Assembly: GCF_002196705.1 (NCBI RefSeq) | Contig: NZ_NADJ01000037.1 | Location: 1-64,000 of the forward strand | DNA: 64,000 bases | Reading direction: 5' to 3' | Origin: Desulfosporosinus sp. FKB | Lineage (GTDB): Bacteria > Bacillota > Desulfitobacteriia > Desulfitobacteriales > Desulfitobacteriaceae | In this document: piece by piece, positions 8,886 through 17,864 of the stretch | Position numbering within the stretch: the stretch's first letter is position 1 | How the letters are laid out: each line of letters starts with the position of its first letter | Notes under the pieces: generated by a model | The model's input: the letters and a program-made list of their open reading frames with translations, nothing else | Database searches by the model: none | What the model was told of the DNA's origin: nothing | Made by a program: the position numbers and the translations under genes

Positions 8886-8977
8886 TCAGACTCAACGCCC
8901 ATAACAGCTCACTGTTAACCTGCAAGCTTTGATAATGCTTAGCTAGGCCTAGTTCAACTGCTAACGGTGCCTTGGTC
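8886..8977 (-). pseudogene. Decayed crotonase fragment, copy 1
   Basis: The minus strand reads KAPLAVELGLAKHYQSLQVN and then a string that still shows the spacing of the crotonase C-terminal part (compare KAPLAVGYAKYAINKGLQAD in the intact gene at 9280-9373). There is no start, and the rest of the gene is missing. It is nearly identical to copy 2 about 135 nt away. Confidence 0.7.
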
Positions 8978-9021
8978 TGTTTTTAGGAATTTTTCCAGCT
9001 TCGTCATTACACAAGCCAAAT

Positions 9022-9113
9022 TCAGACTCAACGCCCACAGCAGCGTCACTGTTAACCTGCAAGCTTTGATAATGCTTAGCTAGGCCTAATTCAACTGCCA
9101 ACGGTGCCCTGGT
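9022..9113 (-). pseudogene. Decayed crotonase fragment, copy 2
   Basis: Same piece as copy 1, with shared blocks such as TAACCTGCAAGCTTTGATAA and GCTTAGCTAGGCCTA on the plus strand. Together with the homologous segment of the intact crt gene (9280-9373), this makes three spaced copies of one region. The remainder of 8860-9188 shows no gene. Confidence 0.7.
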
Positions 9114-9188
9114 AACATTTTTCGGCTTGTATCTGCTAAATCAAGCAATTAAGGAGAGATAAAGAACGTCGTACACTTAATTATTTAG

Positions 9189-9971
9189 TTACTTGCCCTC
9201 AAATTTTGGTTTTCTCTTTTCGACAAAAGCGCCCATACCTTCAGCTTTATCAGAAGTTGCGCAGCATATTCCAAACATATCAGACTCAATGCCCATAGCC
9301 GTATCAATGTCAGCTTGTAAGCCCTTGTTTATAGCGTATTTGGCATAACCAACCGCTAATGGTGCCTTGCTGGCAATTTTTTGGGCTAATTTTTTAGCTT
9401 CATCAATTAATTGATCAAGGGGATAAACATGGTTTACTAAACCGATGCGGTAGGCTTCTTCGGCATTTATTATATCGCCTGTAAAGGTTAGTTCTTTGGC
9501 ACGTCCTTCACCAATTAAACGAGGAAGGCGCTGTGTTCCTCCAAAGCCGGGTATGACGCCAAGGCCAACTTCAGGTTGACCAAAAGCCGCATTTTCTGAG
9601 GCTAGTCTGATGTCGCAAGACATGGCCAGCTCACACCCTCCTCCGAGAGCAAAGCCGTTAATGGCTGCAATTACAGGCTTTTCCAGTAATTCTACTTGCC
9701 GCATTACCCGTTCTCCTACATCGGAGAAAAATCTGCCTTCAATAGGCGTAAACGGCAACATGAACGTGATATCGGCTCCGGCCACAAATGATTTATCTCC
9801 TGTCCCGGTTATAATCATAACCTTGATATTGGTATCGTCCTTTACCTCTTTTACCGCTGCTTCTAGTTCATACAAGGTATCGGCGTTAAGAGCATTCATT
9901 GCTTTAGGACGGTTGATAGAGAGTATGGCTAGATAATCTTCTTTTTCGAAGATTATATTTTTAAATTCCAT
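9189..9971 (-). CDS. crt: Enoyl-CoA hydratase / crotonase
   Basis: Crotonase-fold enzyme hydrating crotonyl-CoA to 3-hydroxybutyryl-CoA, 260 residues, the usual length. The CoA-binding oxyanion motif SFVAGADI is at 61-68, the catalytic pair is Glu114 (GGGCELAMSCDIRLAS) and Glu134 (FGQPEVGLGVIPGFGGTQRL). GGGAGGT lies upstream of the ATG. It is 63 nt after hbd in the same operon. Its C-terminal segment has been copied twice downstream as non-functional fragments. Confidence 0.92.
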   Translation of the reverse strand: MEFKNIIFEKEDYLAILSINRPKAMNALNADTLYELEAAVKEVKDDTNIKVMIITGTGDKSFVAGADITFMLPFTPIEGRFFSDVGERVMRQVELLEKPVIAAINGFALGGGCELAMSCDIRLASENAAFGQPEVGLGVIPGFGGTQRLPRLIGEGRAKELTFTGDIINAEEAYRIGLVNHVYPLDQLIDEAKKLAQKIASKAPLAVGYAKYAINKGLQADIDTAMGIESDMFGICCATSDKAEGMGAFVEKRKPKFEGK

Positions 9972-10034
9972 AGTTTTACCTCCCTTCCATCGGTAACAAA
10001 TAAGCTTAGAAATTATTTACCTATCGTTTTTCGT

Positions 10035-10889
10035 TTAATTGCTGTAATCATAAAATCCTTTGCCGGTTTTCCGGCCAAGTTGTCCGGCACGAACCTTTTG
10101 TTTGAATGCCAGTGAAGGTCGATATTTGGAATCGCCAAATTCATTGTAAAAAAATTCACAAACAGCCAAGACGATATCGATTCCGACCATATCTGCCAGC
10201 GCCAAAGGTCCCATTGGCATTCCGGCACCCAGTTTCATAGCCTTATCAATCTCTTCTAATGTAGCGATACCTTCTTGATAAACGTTTGCAGCTTCATTCA
10301 TATAGGGAACCAGGATGCGGTTAACGATGAATCCTGGACTTTCCTTGGCTAATACGGGGTCTTTGCCAATTTTCTTGGCAACTTCTATGACAGTATGGGC
10401 TGTTTCATCAGCGGTCACGATGCCCGGAATGACTTCTACTAATTTCATCATGACTACCGGATTGAAGAAATGCATTCCAACGAATTTATCTGGACGGTTA
10501 GTAGCAGCGGCAATCTCAGTAATACTCAGTGCTGAAGTGTTGCTCGCTAAAATAGCTTCAGACTTGCAAATTTCGCCGAGTTGTTTATGGGCTTTTTTCT
10601 TAACATCAATATTTTCTACAATTGCCTCGATTACCATGTCAACATCCTTAAAATCATTGACGTCTGTACTGCTAGTAACTAGAGTCTTATAATTAGCCAC
10701 GACTTCAGCAGTCGCCTTACCTTTTTCTATCGCCTTGGCCCAAGCTTTATCTAAACCGACGAGTGCCTTATCTACAATTCCTGGTACGATATCTATTAAA
10801 ACGACATTATAACCTGCTTGTATGCATACTTGAGCAATTCCTGCACCCATGGTGCCAGCACCTAATACTCCTATTTTTTTGATCTCCAT
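10035..10889 (-). CDS. hbd: 3-hydroxybutyryl-CoA dehydrogenase
   Basis: NAD(P)-dependent 3-hydroxyacyl-CoA dehydrogenase, about 284 residues. The Rossmann motif GVLGAGTMGAGIAQ lies at the N-terminus, the catalytic region is ASNTSALSITEIA then GMHFFNPVVMMKLVEVI, and the C-terminal domain has ESPGFIVNRIL and ends GRKTGKGFYDYSN. I choose the second ATG (10889), because GGAG abuts the first (10898) but is 9 nt from the second. First gene of the acyl-CoA operon; a sigma-54 promoter sequence lies about 95 nt upstream and a sigma-54 activator gene is next door. Confidence 0.93.
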   Translation of the reverse strand: MEIKKIGVLGAGTMGAGIAQVCIQAGYNVVLIDIVPGIVDKALVGLDKAWAKAIEKGKATAEVVANYKTLVTSSTDVNDFKDVDMVIEAIVENIDVKKKAHKQLGEICKSEAILASNTSALSITEIAAATNRPDKFVGMHFFNPVVMMKLVEVIPGIVTADETAHTVIEVAKKIGKDPVLAKESPGFIVNRILVPYMNEAANVYQEGIATLEEIDKAMKLGAGMPMGPLALADMVGIDIVLAVCEFFYNEFGDSKYRPSLAFKQKVRAGQLGRKTGKGFYDYSN

Positions 10890-10983
10890 GTCTGCCATCT
10901 CCTTTACTTCTGTTAAAATAGGATCTTTTCTACATCTAGGTATTCCCTCCCCACCTCCTTAGCTTGTTGCTATTTATCTATAA

Positions 10984-10999
10984 AGCAATAAGTATGCCA
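10984..10999 (-). promoter_or_regulatory. Sigma-54 promoter of the hbd-crt-acd operon
   Basis: The minus strand reads TGGCATACTTATTGCT, matching the -24/-12 consensus TGGCACG-N4-TTGCW with exact spacing. It is in the hbd leader and next to a sigma-54 activator gene, the expected regulator. The flanking 11000-11208 holds no gene. Confidence 0.7.
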
Positions 11000-11208
11000 A
11001 CAAACCTGTGGGGAACTCTCTTTATCAAAATGCCATATATATCGGCTTTCTGGAGTTTCAGCTTCCTTTTTTGTTCAGAATTAACTTCCATTGGATGCAA
11101 AATGAGACTATTTTTTAAATTTAAGGGTTCCAAAAGGAGACTAAGGGTTTAATATTGGGACGGTTTTGGGGCGGATTAAATTAGTAACGTGGAGAAAGAT
11201 TTCACAAG

Positions 11209-12579
11209 TTAGGACATAAAATTATATTTTTTTAGTTTTCGATATAAGACCGATTTATTCAACCCTAGGATTTTAGCAGTTTGAGCTTTATTATTATGAG
11301 TTTTCTGCAAAACTCGCTTTATGGTTTCAACCTCTATTTTTCCAATTGCTTCTTCTAAGTTGTCGACACTCTCCCTTGTCTCGATCTCAACCGGCTGGGT
11401 GGCTGGTTCTAGTTGCACAGCCGGTCTCATTAATGAAGGGAAGTATTGCGGGGTGAGACAAGAGTCTTGATTAAAGTCCGCTAAATTAATGGCTCTTTCC
11501 AGTAAATTTTCCAATTCCCGCACATTGCCTGGCCAATCATAATTACAAAGAAGCAGAATGCCTTCCTGAGATATTTTCTCTACCCGGGTATGCAAGCGTT
11601 TGTTTAATTGAGGTAAAAGATAATTGACCAAAAGAATAATATCTTTTGGTCTTTCCCGCAGGGACGGAATATTTAAAGTTACAACATTCAAGCGGTAATA
11701 GAGGTCTGCGCGAAATTTACCTCTTTTAACCATTTGTTCTAAATTACGGTTTGTAGCTGCGATAACCTGAACGTCGACTCGAATGGGCTTTGTTCCTCCG
11801 ACTCGCTCAACTTCACGTTCCTGCAAGACAATCAACAACTTAGCTTGCATTGCCAGTGGCATATCGCCGATTTCGTCAAGGAAAATCGTACCGTGATTGG
11901 CTATTTCAAATTTGCCCGGCTTACCTCCCTTGCGAGCTCCGGTAAATGCTCCTTCTTCATAACCGAATAGTTCTGATTCTAAAAGATTATCAGGCAGTGC
12001 TGCACAGTTGACTCTGACAAAGGGATAATTTGTACGCGGACCGGCTTTATGAATGGCGTTGGCAAAAAGTTCCTTGCCGGTACCACTTTCTCCCATGATT
12101 AAAACCGTTGAACGAGTTCTCGATGCCCGCAGAGCCAGAGACTTAATTTTGCGCAGAGTTTCATCTTTACCGACAATATTTTCGAAACAATATTTGGCAC
12201 AGTAGATGCTACCGCTTATTTCTTTACAAGCTGCAATTTCCCTTTCTAAGTAGACAAGGCTTTGCTCCATGGCCCCAATTAATTTCCCTTCCGAATATAG
12301 GGGCGTTCGAAAAGCAACGGGATCCTGCCCTTTTGCCGTCCAATAATTAGGAAGTTGAACCTCTCTGGTTTTTAGTACTTCCGGAAGTTTTGAGTGAGGT
12401 ATGATCTCTAAGATGTGCTTATTCAATACATCAGTTTCATTCATGTTTAGTATTCCGAGATAGGTTTTGTTAACTTTTTTAATGCAGCCCTCGGTATCAA
12501 CTATAATAATCCCAATGTAGGGATTTTCCATAATCCCATTCAAAATTTCAACAAATATCTCGTTTTTCATATCCCTCAC
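11209..12579 (-). CDS. Sigma-54-dependent transcriptional activator (PAS-AAA-HTH)
   Basis: Enhancer-binding protein of 456 residues. An N-terminal PAS-like sensor (about 10-110) is followed by the AAA+ domain, with Walker A GESGTGKE at 163-170 and the sigma-54 contact loop GAFTGA at 210-215, and a Fis-type HTH at the C-terminus ([20 protein letters not shown]). Family knowledge: such proteins hydrolyse ATP to open sigma-54 promoters. It directly precedes the acyl-CoA operon, whose first gene has a sigma-54 promoter, so it most likely senses a short-chain acid or acyl-CoA (inference). The start is GTG at 12579 or ATG at 12570. Confidence 0.9.
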   Translation of the reverse strand: MRDMKNEIFVEILNGIMENPYIGIIIVDTEGCIKKVNKTYLGILNMNETDVLNKHILEIIPHSKLPEVLKTREVQLPNYWTAKGQDPVAFRTPLYSEGKLIGAMEQSLVYLEREIAACKEISGSIYCAKYCFENIVGKDETLRKIKSLALRASRTRSTVLIMGESGTGKELFANAIHKAGPRTNYPFVRVNCAALPDNLLESELFGYEEGAFTGARKGGKPGKFEIANHGTIFLDEIGDMPLAMQAKLLIVLQEREVERVGGTKPIRVDVQVIAATNRNLEQMVKRGKFRADLYYRLNVVTLNIPSLRERPKDIILLVNYLLPQLNKRLHTRVEKISQEGILLLCNYDWPGNVRELENLLERAINLADFNQDSCLTPQYFPSLMRPAVQLEPATQPVEIETRESVDNLEEAIGKIEVETIKRVLQKTHNNKAQTAKILGLNKSVLYRKLKKYNFMS

Positions 12580-12896
12580 TGTCTCACCCTCTTGTATTTT
12601 GTCTGGATTAAGTTTTAAAGGAGCTTAGTACCGCCTTAAAATACCATTGAAAGATACCCACCTCGCAGTCAAGTTTACTTTATACAGATATGATTATACG
12701 AACTATTTCAATAGCTATTTGGGGATTCCTGCCTAATTTACCGGTATTAATTAATAAGATCATCAACGCTTGAACAGGCGATCCTCTAAGTGAAGTTCGG
12801 CATTGCGAATAGCATAAATGGGCGTTATTGAATACGCGTCAGATAACCCAGCGGATAGAAAAGGAGCTGTTTCGAAATGCATACCCCTCATTAAAC

Positions 12897-12950
12897 AAAA
12901 CCCTGCATAAATAGTGGTTTAAATCCACTTATATGCAGGGTTTTATTTAT
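12897..12950. terminator. Strong hairpin, possible bidirectional terminator
   Basis: AAAACCCTGCATA pairs with TATGCAGGGTTTT, with an inner AGTGG/CCACT pair, and T-rich sequence on both sides. It lies in the gene-poor stretch 12580-13347 between the activator gene and pylSc. It may end the pyl transcript. Confidence 0.6.
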
Positions 12951-13008
12951 AAAAACGGATAGATATTCATTATGCAACGCCCCCTTTTGGCAAGCTTCTT
13001 GAAAATTA

Positions 13009-13131
13009 CCACAACATTAGAGTATAAAACATATCGTCTTAAAGATTTTAAGTTACCGCATCCCTGGTGTAATCCATGTTATAATTTTGTTAGTCACATT
13101 TTTCAGCAGTCTTCGCGGCTGCTTTTTTTAG
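13009..13131 (+). ncRNA. Candidate small RNA (promoter plus terminator, no ORF)
   Basis: On the plus strand TTGAAA, 18 nt, TATAAA looks like a promoter at about 13009-13038, and GCAGTCTTCGCGGCTGC followed by TTTTTTT is a clean terminator at about 13105-13131. No coding gene lies between. Only the promoter-terminator pair supports it; no known RNA family is recognised. Confidence 0.35.
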
Positions 13132-13347
13132 TTACAGAATACTTTTTATGATAATGTCAACAGTTTTAGGTCTCTCCTTCATATACAATCCTTTCTGCTT
13201 GTGAAAAATATCTTTAATCACTTAGCTAAATGGTAACACTGTAGACAATACAATGTCTATAGGAAATACATATGTTAGTGATTATATTTCTCTATTGCAA
13301 TGTGTTGATTGCCTCTTTTCATTCCTTCAATAACCCAAAGACAAAGG

Positions 13348-14193
13348 TTACTTGATATTAAGCCTTACTCCATCCAAATATGTTAAACTTCTCGCTATGC
13401 TCTGAACATTATGGGTCCCTTCACGAATCATAAGAAGGCGTTCTAAGCCGAATCCAATCCCCACCCATGGTTCAAAGATTCCCCATTTTTCATCGAGAAA
13501 ATGGGGACCCATTGCACCGGAACCAAGCTCAATCTCATCTTTCATGACATCAACGGTATCCCCGTAGACGACAGAGGATTCTGTTATCAGTTCATAATTT
13601 TCGATGCCGGCAGCATTCATCGCCCAATCAACCATTTCTTTTAGTCGCTGATGTCTCTGTTCGAGTGAAGTACCTAATTCTGTTACATTTAACATTGTAA
13701 ATTCATTAAGATGCTGTGATCCTTGTGACTCTTTTCGATAACAAGTGCCTATCTCAAATATCCGTATTGGTTTTTTCCATAATCGATTAAGATCTTTCCA
13801 TAGTGTATATAGATTCGGTGCTAACATTGGGCGAAGGCATCTTTTCTCATCTAGCCAAAAAACTTGATTAAATAACGGATGATCATCCGAAATAGTCATT
13901 TTCGCTAAAGAAACCTTCGAAATAATCGTTGGTGTAATGACCTGAACAAACCCTTCCTTCCTGAGTGTTTCAGCCAATTGATTTTCCAGTTCGAGTAAAG
14001 CGGGCCGACGCTTTTCAAGCCGTAATAGGTTTAATTTTGTCTTACCTTGGTTTACTAACTGATGTTCTACTTTCTGAAACATACGGTCACGGATTATTGA
14101 TTCAGTAAAGTTCATTTCTAATATCTCTTGGGATGCATTTAGTTCCTTCAAACGTTGTAATTGGATCGTAGTCCATGAGTCACCCATGTTCAA
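13348..14193 (-). CDS. pylSc: Pyrrolysyl-tRNA synthetase, catalytic domain (PylSc)
   Basis: Class II synthetase core that charges tRNA-Pyl with pyrrolysine, 281 residues, like bacterial PylSc proteins. Motif 2 region FEIGTCYRKESQGSQHLNEF, then FTMLNVTELG, and motif 3 WVGIGFGLERLLMIREG are present; RPMLAPNLYTLWKDLNRLW is the PylS substrate-pocket signature. In bacteria the tRNA-binding N-terminal domain is a separate protein, here encoded 66 nt upstream. No lesion is seen. Last gene of the pyl cassette. Whether it has substrate is doubtful, given the state of pylC and pylD. Confidence 0.93.
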   Translation of the reverse strand: MNMGDSWTTIQLQRLKELNASQEILEMNFTESIIRDRMFQKVEHQLVNQGKTKLNLLRLEKRRPALLELENQLAETLRKEGFVQVITPTIISKVSLAKMTISDDHPLFNQVFWLDEKRCLRPMLAPNLYTLWKDLNRLWKKPIRIFEIGTCYRKESQGSQHLNEFTMLNVTELGTSLEQRHQRLKEMVDWAMNAAGIENYELITESSVVYGDTVDVMKDEIELGSGAMGPHFLDEKWGIFEPWVGIGFGLERLLMIREGTHNVQSIARSLTYLDGVRLNIK

Positions 14194-14259
14194 GAACCCC
14201 CTATCACTTTTGTCAATTTATGGCGTCATACATCGGGTATAATTACCCTGCTTGATAAT

Positions 14260-14592
14260 TTACAAGTGTACTCCATAGTGCTGATTCATAACTGTTGACG
14301 AGTACTTTTGTAGTTTCCACTCTGGAACCTTGCAGTTAGGGCATACTTCAAAAAACCATTTATTTCGTATCCAGCGTGCAGCTCGGCTATGTTTTGAATT
14401 ATTAATAACAAAGCGTTTATTACAATGAGTTAAGATCTCTGCCGTATCCCCTCTTCGGTTCATTGCCCTAATTCCATGCAATGTTCCTCCACGAGATGGC
14501 CAAAGTTTGATCTTATCAACAAGGTTGAAAAAATCCACATTTTTTCGATAATAACGTTTTTTTTCATTTGAAATTTGTGCCATTTTGAACAT
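14260..14592 (-). CDS. pylSn: Pyrrolysyl-tRNA synthetase, tRNA-binding domain (PylSn)
   Basis: A 110-residue basic protein that binds the compact tRNA-Pyl, the stand-alone form of the archaeal PylS N-terminus. Typical features are KIKLWPSRGGTLHGIRAM, the HCNKRFVINNSKHSRAARWI block, and a CPNCKVPEW Cys pair. It is complete. Lies between the pylD remnant and pylSc in the same orientation. Confidence 0.9.
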   Translation of the reverse strand: MFKMAQISNEKKRYYRKNVDFFNLVDKIKLWPSRGGTLHGIRAMNRRGDTAEILTHCNKRFVINNSKHSRAARWIRNKWFFEVCPNCKVPEWKLQKYSSTVMNQHYGVHL

Positions 14593-14624
14593 ACTCCCTT
14601 GAAACTCGATATCAACGATCTGAT

Positions 14625-14790
14625 CTACAAAACGAATATATTCCTATAATTCTTTAAGAATACATCGGCAACACTGCAATTGGGACGGGAACAACTACTT
14701 TTGTCGGATCCATTCCAACGGCACGAGCAGCAATTTCGGATAGTGAATAATTGGTTTTACTTACTAATTCATCATTGTACTCTTTACTCA
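14625..14790 (-). pseudogene. pylD remnant (N-terminal part only)
   Basis: The minus strand reads LSKEYNDELVSKTNYSLSEI, then VPIAVLPMYS, a stop at 14654, and an in-frame IIGIYS beyond it. This fits the beginning of PylD (helical start, then xVxPxxSGxGIIGxFS) with its Gly replaced by a stop. The start codon is missing because the sequence is fused to truncated pylC, and the dehydrogenase domain, about 200 residues, is absent before pylSn. PylD makes the final oxidation and ring closure of pyrrolysine. The assignment rests on position and motif memory. Confidence 0.65.
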
Positions 14791-15459
14791 ACCATATTAA
14801 CTCCCGTAGAGTAATAAACAGCCGTCGGAGTCTGACTCGGTAAACGTGCATCAATTTCTAAAACTTTGAGCTTTCCATTTTGAAGAATGGTCTCTACATC
14901 CATGATCCCATTAAGTGAAAGATCACTTGCTAATTTAAGGGTAATCTTTTCGAATTCTCTTATTAGCTGATCACCAAGCTCCACTGGAGCAAGAACTCTC
15001 TTACAATCATAATCCCCGTCCATTTCCAACTCTGTGATCTGAAAAACTTGATAATTTCCTGCAATTCCTATGACTTCAATAGAATAAGATGGCCCCTCTA
15101 GATATTCTTCAATAACTAAATTCCGAGATATTTGGTGATTCAAGATAGAATTAAATTCTTTACTAGTGCGAATAACTTTAACTCCTTCACTACCACTTCG
15201 GTCTGAAGGTTTTACAAGAATCGGAAACTGACAATTTGGCCAAGGCCAGGGAGCTGGGATTAATTAAATCCACACCCTCAAGGCAGGAAATAAATTGGTT
15301 CGAATTCTTAATTATATCGAAACAGAAGAATAAGTCAGCAAGAAGGGCTGTTTGAGCTTGCTCTCTTTGATCAAACAGTATAACTTCCCATCCTGCTTTT
15401 TTTGCCAAATAAGTAGCCTCAACCCCTTGCAGCTTCCCGCCGATTATTGCTAACCGCAT
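14784..15459 (-). pseudogene. pylC, broken by deletions and frameshift
   Basis: PylC is an ATP-grasp ligase of about 360 residues joining 3-methylornithine and lysine. The N-terminus is good (MRLAIIGGKLQGVEATYLAK) to about residue 65 (LEGVDLINP). The expected next 50-60 residues are absent, and the reading frame shifts into PWPNCQFPILVKPSDRSGSE, which continues to VIEEYLEGPSYSIEV and EIDARLPSQTPTAVYYSTGV, then stops at MVE. The last quarter is missing. The ATG overlaps the pylB stop. Two deletions plus a frame change make sequencing error an unlikely explanation. Confidence 0.85.
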
Positions 15460-16550
15460 TGTATTGCACCATTTCCTTCTGCATTTAAGATACTTCGTCG
15501 CGATTCGACCCAGCTTTGGTATTCAAAGCGAGTGGCAGGTTCCAATTGAATATTCTTTAAGACAGGAATAATTTTCTCGAGGGATCGATTTCCGTCATCA
15601 ATATCCAAGGTACTTTGAGATACTCCCGCAAATCCTAACGATGGCGGAATGATTGAAGTAATCACATTTGCTCCAGAATTTAGTCTTTGTTCTAATCCAT
15701 TTATACCGTCCACATCAAGCGACGCAGGTATCAAGCGGTCTGGCATGACTAAACGCATGACTGCGATTATTAGAAGCTCACGAAAATGTGAATTGGTTTT
15801 CCAATTAGCCAAGGGAGTATTTGCTTGAGGGATAAAGCTCATGACCCTTATCTGATCAGCCTTCATATTTTTCATGATAAATATTGAATCTGCAATGTCT
15901 TCATCGGTATCCCCAACACCAGCTAACAAACCCTCTTCAATTAAATACCCCATTTCCTTTGCTTTTACTTTTTGACCCATCCGTTCATCATAACTTTGTT
16001 CAATTCGCAATCGGTTATAAAGTGACCGATTATGCGTTTCTTGATAACATGCATACCAGTCAGTACCCGCTTCTCTAAAATTCATTAAAATTTCCGTAGA
16101 TACGACCCCTGGTGAGATCATTATTGCCGTTTTTGTTTCGCGCTTTATCTCTTTTACTAATTGAATTAGCCCATAAAACCCCTGAGTTCTATCATGAAAC
16201 AACGGATCCTCACCCATCGTAAAATCCAAAAGATGTACTCCAGAATCAACTAATGCACGAGCTGTTGACAAGATTTCCTCATGGTTTTTCCGATAACGTT
16301 TAATCCTGCTATTTGATTTGCGATAGAGGCAAAACGTACAATCATTTCGGCAGTAGGTTGAAAAATACACAAAACCATAGAGAAATAATTTATTCTTAAA
16401 ATATCTAAAGCGAAGTTTCCGAGCAGTAAGACAAATCTTTTGTAAATCTTCCATAGTCGTGATTTTTAATAACTTTAATACTTCACCTCGTTTAATCGGC
16501 ATTTCTTGGTCAGCTTTTTCCAGAATCTCTTCTAGGATTATATTCCCCAC
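15450..16550 (-). CDS. pylB: 3-methylornithine synthase (PylB), radical SAM
   Basis: Radical SAM mutase turning lysine into 3-methylornithine, the first step of pyrrolysine synthesis. It has 366 residues with the CxxxCxxC cluster motif at Cys67, Cys71, Cys74 (YCRNDCTFCLYR), then GVHLLDFTMGEDP and SLDVDGINGLEQRLNSGANV, typical of the BioB/PylB group. No lesion is seen. It ends in TAG; readthrough by tRNA-Pyl would add only Pyl-Gln before a TAA. Start ATG at 16550, overlapping nothing upstream. It remains intact while the two downstream pathway genes are broken. Confidence 0.93.
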   Translation of the reverse strand: MGNIILEEILEKADQEMPIKRGEVLKLLKITTMEDLQKICLTARKLRFRYFKNKLFLYGFVYFSTYCRNDCTFCLYRKSNSRIKRYRKNHEEILSTARALVDSGVHLLDFTMGEDPLFHDRTQGFYGLIQLVKEIKRETKTAIMISPGVVSTEILMNFREAGTDWYACYQETHNRSLYNRLRIEQSYDERMGQKVKAKEMGYLIEEGLLAGVGDTDEDIADSIFIMKNMKADQIRVMSFIPQANTPLANWKTNSHFRELLIIAVMRLVMPDRLIPASLDVDGINGLEQRLNSGANVITSIIPPSLGFAGVSQSTLDIDDGNRSLEKIIPVLKNIQLEPATRFEYQSWVESRRSILNAEGNGAIQCG

Positions 16551-16870
16551 TATTCATGCCCCCTGTGCTTCGTTGTTACTTTCTTCATACTGATAATTTC
16601 AACATAGTATAATGACCGAAGGCGCTTATTAAAAAAGCCCAGTTTAACTGAGCAATTTGTATTCTTTTAAATTTTCTAAAGACCATAATGCAGGAACTAT
16701 GTATCTTCGAGGCCATTTTAGGGCAGCCAGGATTCACTAAAGATAAGGCAACAATATCTACGTCGGTAAGCTGGCTATCCGAGCGTTCCTGTAACCTAAC
16801 GAAGCAGCCCAACGAGAATTCGATCCACTGAAAAGGCAACTCCTATTAATAGATAACCCTTATTTATAAA

Positions 16871-16942
16871 TGGCGGGGAGTACGGGAGTTTCACCCGCCT
16901 GCACGAATTTAGAGTCCGTGTGATCAATTCGATCTACCCCCC
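16871..16942 (-). tRNA. pylT: tRNA-Pyl (anticodon CUA)
   Basis: 72 nt on the minus strand, GGGGGGTAGATCGA to CTCCCCGCCA with encoded CCA. The anticodon arm is CACGGACTCTAAATTCGTG with CTA, the T arm GCGGGTGAAACTCCCGT, and the D loop is very small, all hallmarks of pyrrolysine tRNA. It heads the pyl cassette. The 320 nt between it and pylB hold only a doubtful 84-residue frame (16585-16839) that I do not call. Confidence 0.96.
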
Positions 16943-17026
16943 TCGATAAGATTATTTAATAATGTTCGGAATTTAACCACCAAAGAATAATCTTTTCATT
17001 TAGCGGTTAAATCTAGATTCGCTGGG

Positions 17027-17833
17027 TTAAAACTCAAATTTTTCTGATCGATATGCTCTTAGATAATTACTGCAATAATCATCCCGTCCAGATAACATTT
17101 CAGCTGTAATTAGGTTGGCCATGATTCTCTTATCTAGTGGATTGATAATCAAACCATCGAGACCTTTAGCAATAGCCATTACTGCGAATGCTTGATTAAT
17201 AAACTTTCGATTTGGTAATCCATAAGAAATATTGGACAATCCACACATTGTATGAACACCCTTAAATTCGGTAGAAATAGCCTCAACCGCCTTAAGAAAT
17301 TCGATTCCAAAAGTTTTATTGGTTGCTACGGGTTGAACTAGAGGATCAACATAGATATTATCGATTTTCATATTATTTTGTACTAATCCATTAATGAGTC
17401 TATCTGCAATTTTGAGCCGTTGCTCGGCTGTTTCCGGCATTCCCTCATCACTCATGCATAAAGCGATAACCTTAAGATCTGTTCCTGCAATGACAGGAAT
17501 CAAAGCATCATAGCGAGCTTTTTCCATAGAAATTGAATTTATCATCGCTGTCCCCTTGTGCACGGACAATGCTGCTTGAATAGCTGCCGGATCTGGGCTA
17601 TCTAAGCAACAGGGTGCATCAACGACCTCTTGAACTGTTGTTACCAGCCACTGAAGGTATTCCGATTCTTTCCCTACAAAAATACCGGCATTGACATCAA
17701 TAAAATTTGCACCTGCTTCATATTGATCAATGGCAACCTTTTTTACCGCTTCTGCGTCTTGAATTGAGATCGCTTCGCCAATAGCTTTTCGGCTTGCATT
17801 AATTAGTTCTCCTACAATTAACATTTTCCTCAT
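17027..17833 (-). CDS. Methylcorrinoid:tetrahydrofolate methyltransferase (MtgA/MtvA-like)
   Basis: Pterin-binding TIM-barrel protein, 268 residues, of the family that passes a methyl group from a methylated corrinoid protein to tetrahydrofolate. It starts MRKMLIVGELINASRKAI, then FIDVNAG, and later MCGLSNISYGLPNRKFINQA, the standard motifs of this family (also in AcsE and the MetH pterin domain). It lies 31 nt after a corrinoid protein gene, as in glycine betaine and related demethylation operons. It would feed methyl groups into the Wood-Ljungdahl pathway. A second possible ATG is three codons downstream. Confidence 0.85.
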   Translation of the reverse strand: MRKMLIVGELINASRKAIGEAISIQDAEAVKKVAIDQYEAGANFIDVNAGIFVGKESEYLQWLVTTVQEVVDAPCCLDSPDPAAIQAALSVHKGTAMINSISMEKARYDALIPVIAGTDLKVIALCMSDEGMPETAEQRLKIADRLINGLVQNNMKIDNIYVDPLVQPVATNKTFGIEFLKAVEAISTEFKGVHTMCGLSNISYGLPNRKFINQAFAVMAIAKGLDGLIINPLDKRIMANLITAEMLSGRDDYCSNYLRAYRSEKFEF

Positions 17834-17864
17834 CCCTTTATCATTCGTTTACATCGTGGTCTGC

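Noticed and set aside
14784-15459. Simple sequencing error in pylC
   Set aside because: Loss of internal and C-terminal segments in addition to a frame shift is not explained by one indel, though resequencing is worthwhile.
16585-16839. 84-residue frame between tRNA-Pyl and pylB
   Set aside because: No convincing RBS, no recognisable motif, unusual composition; probably chance.
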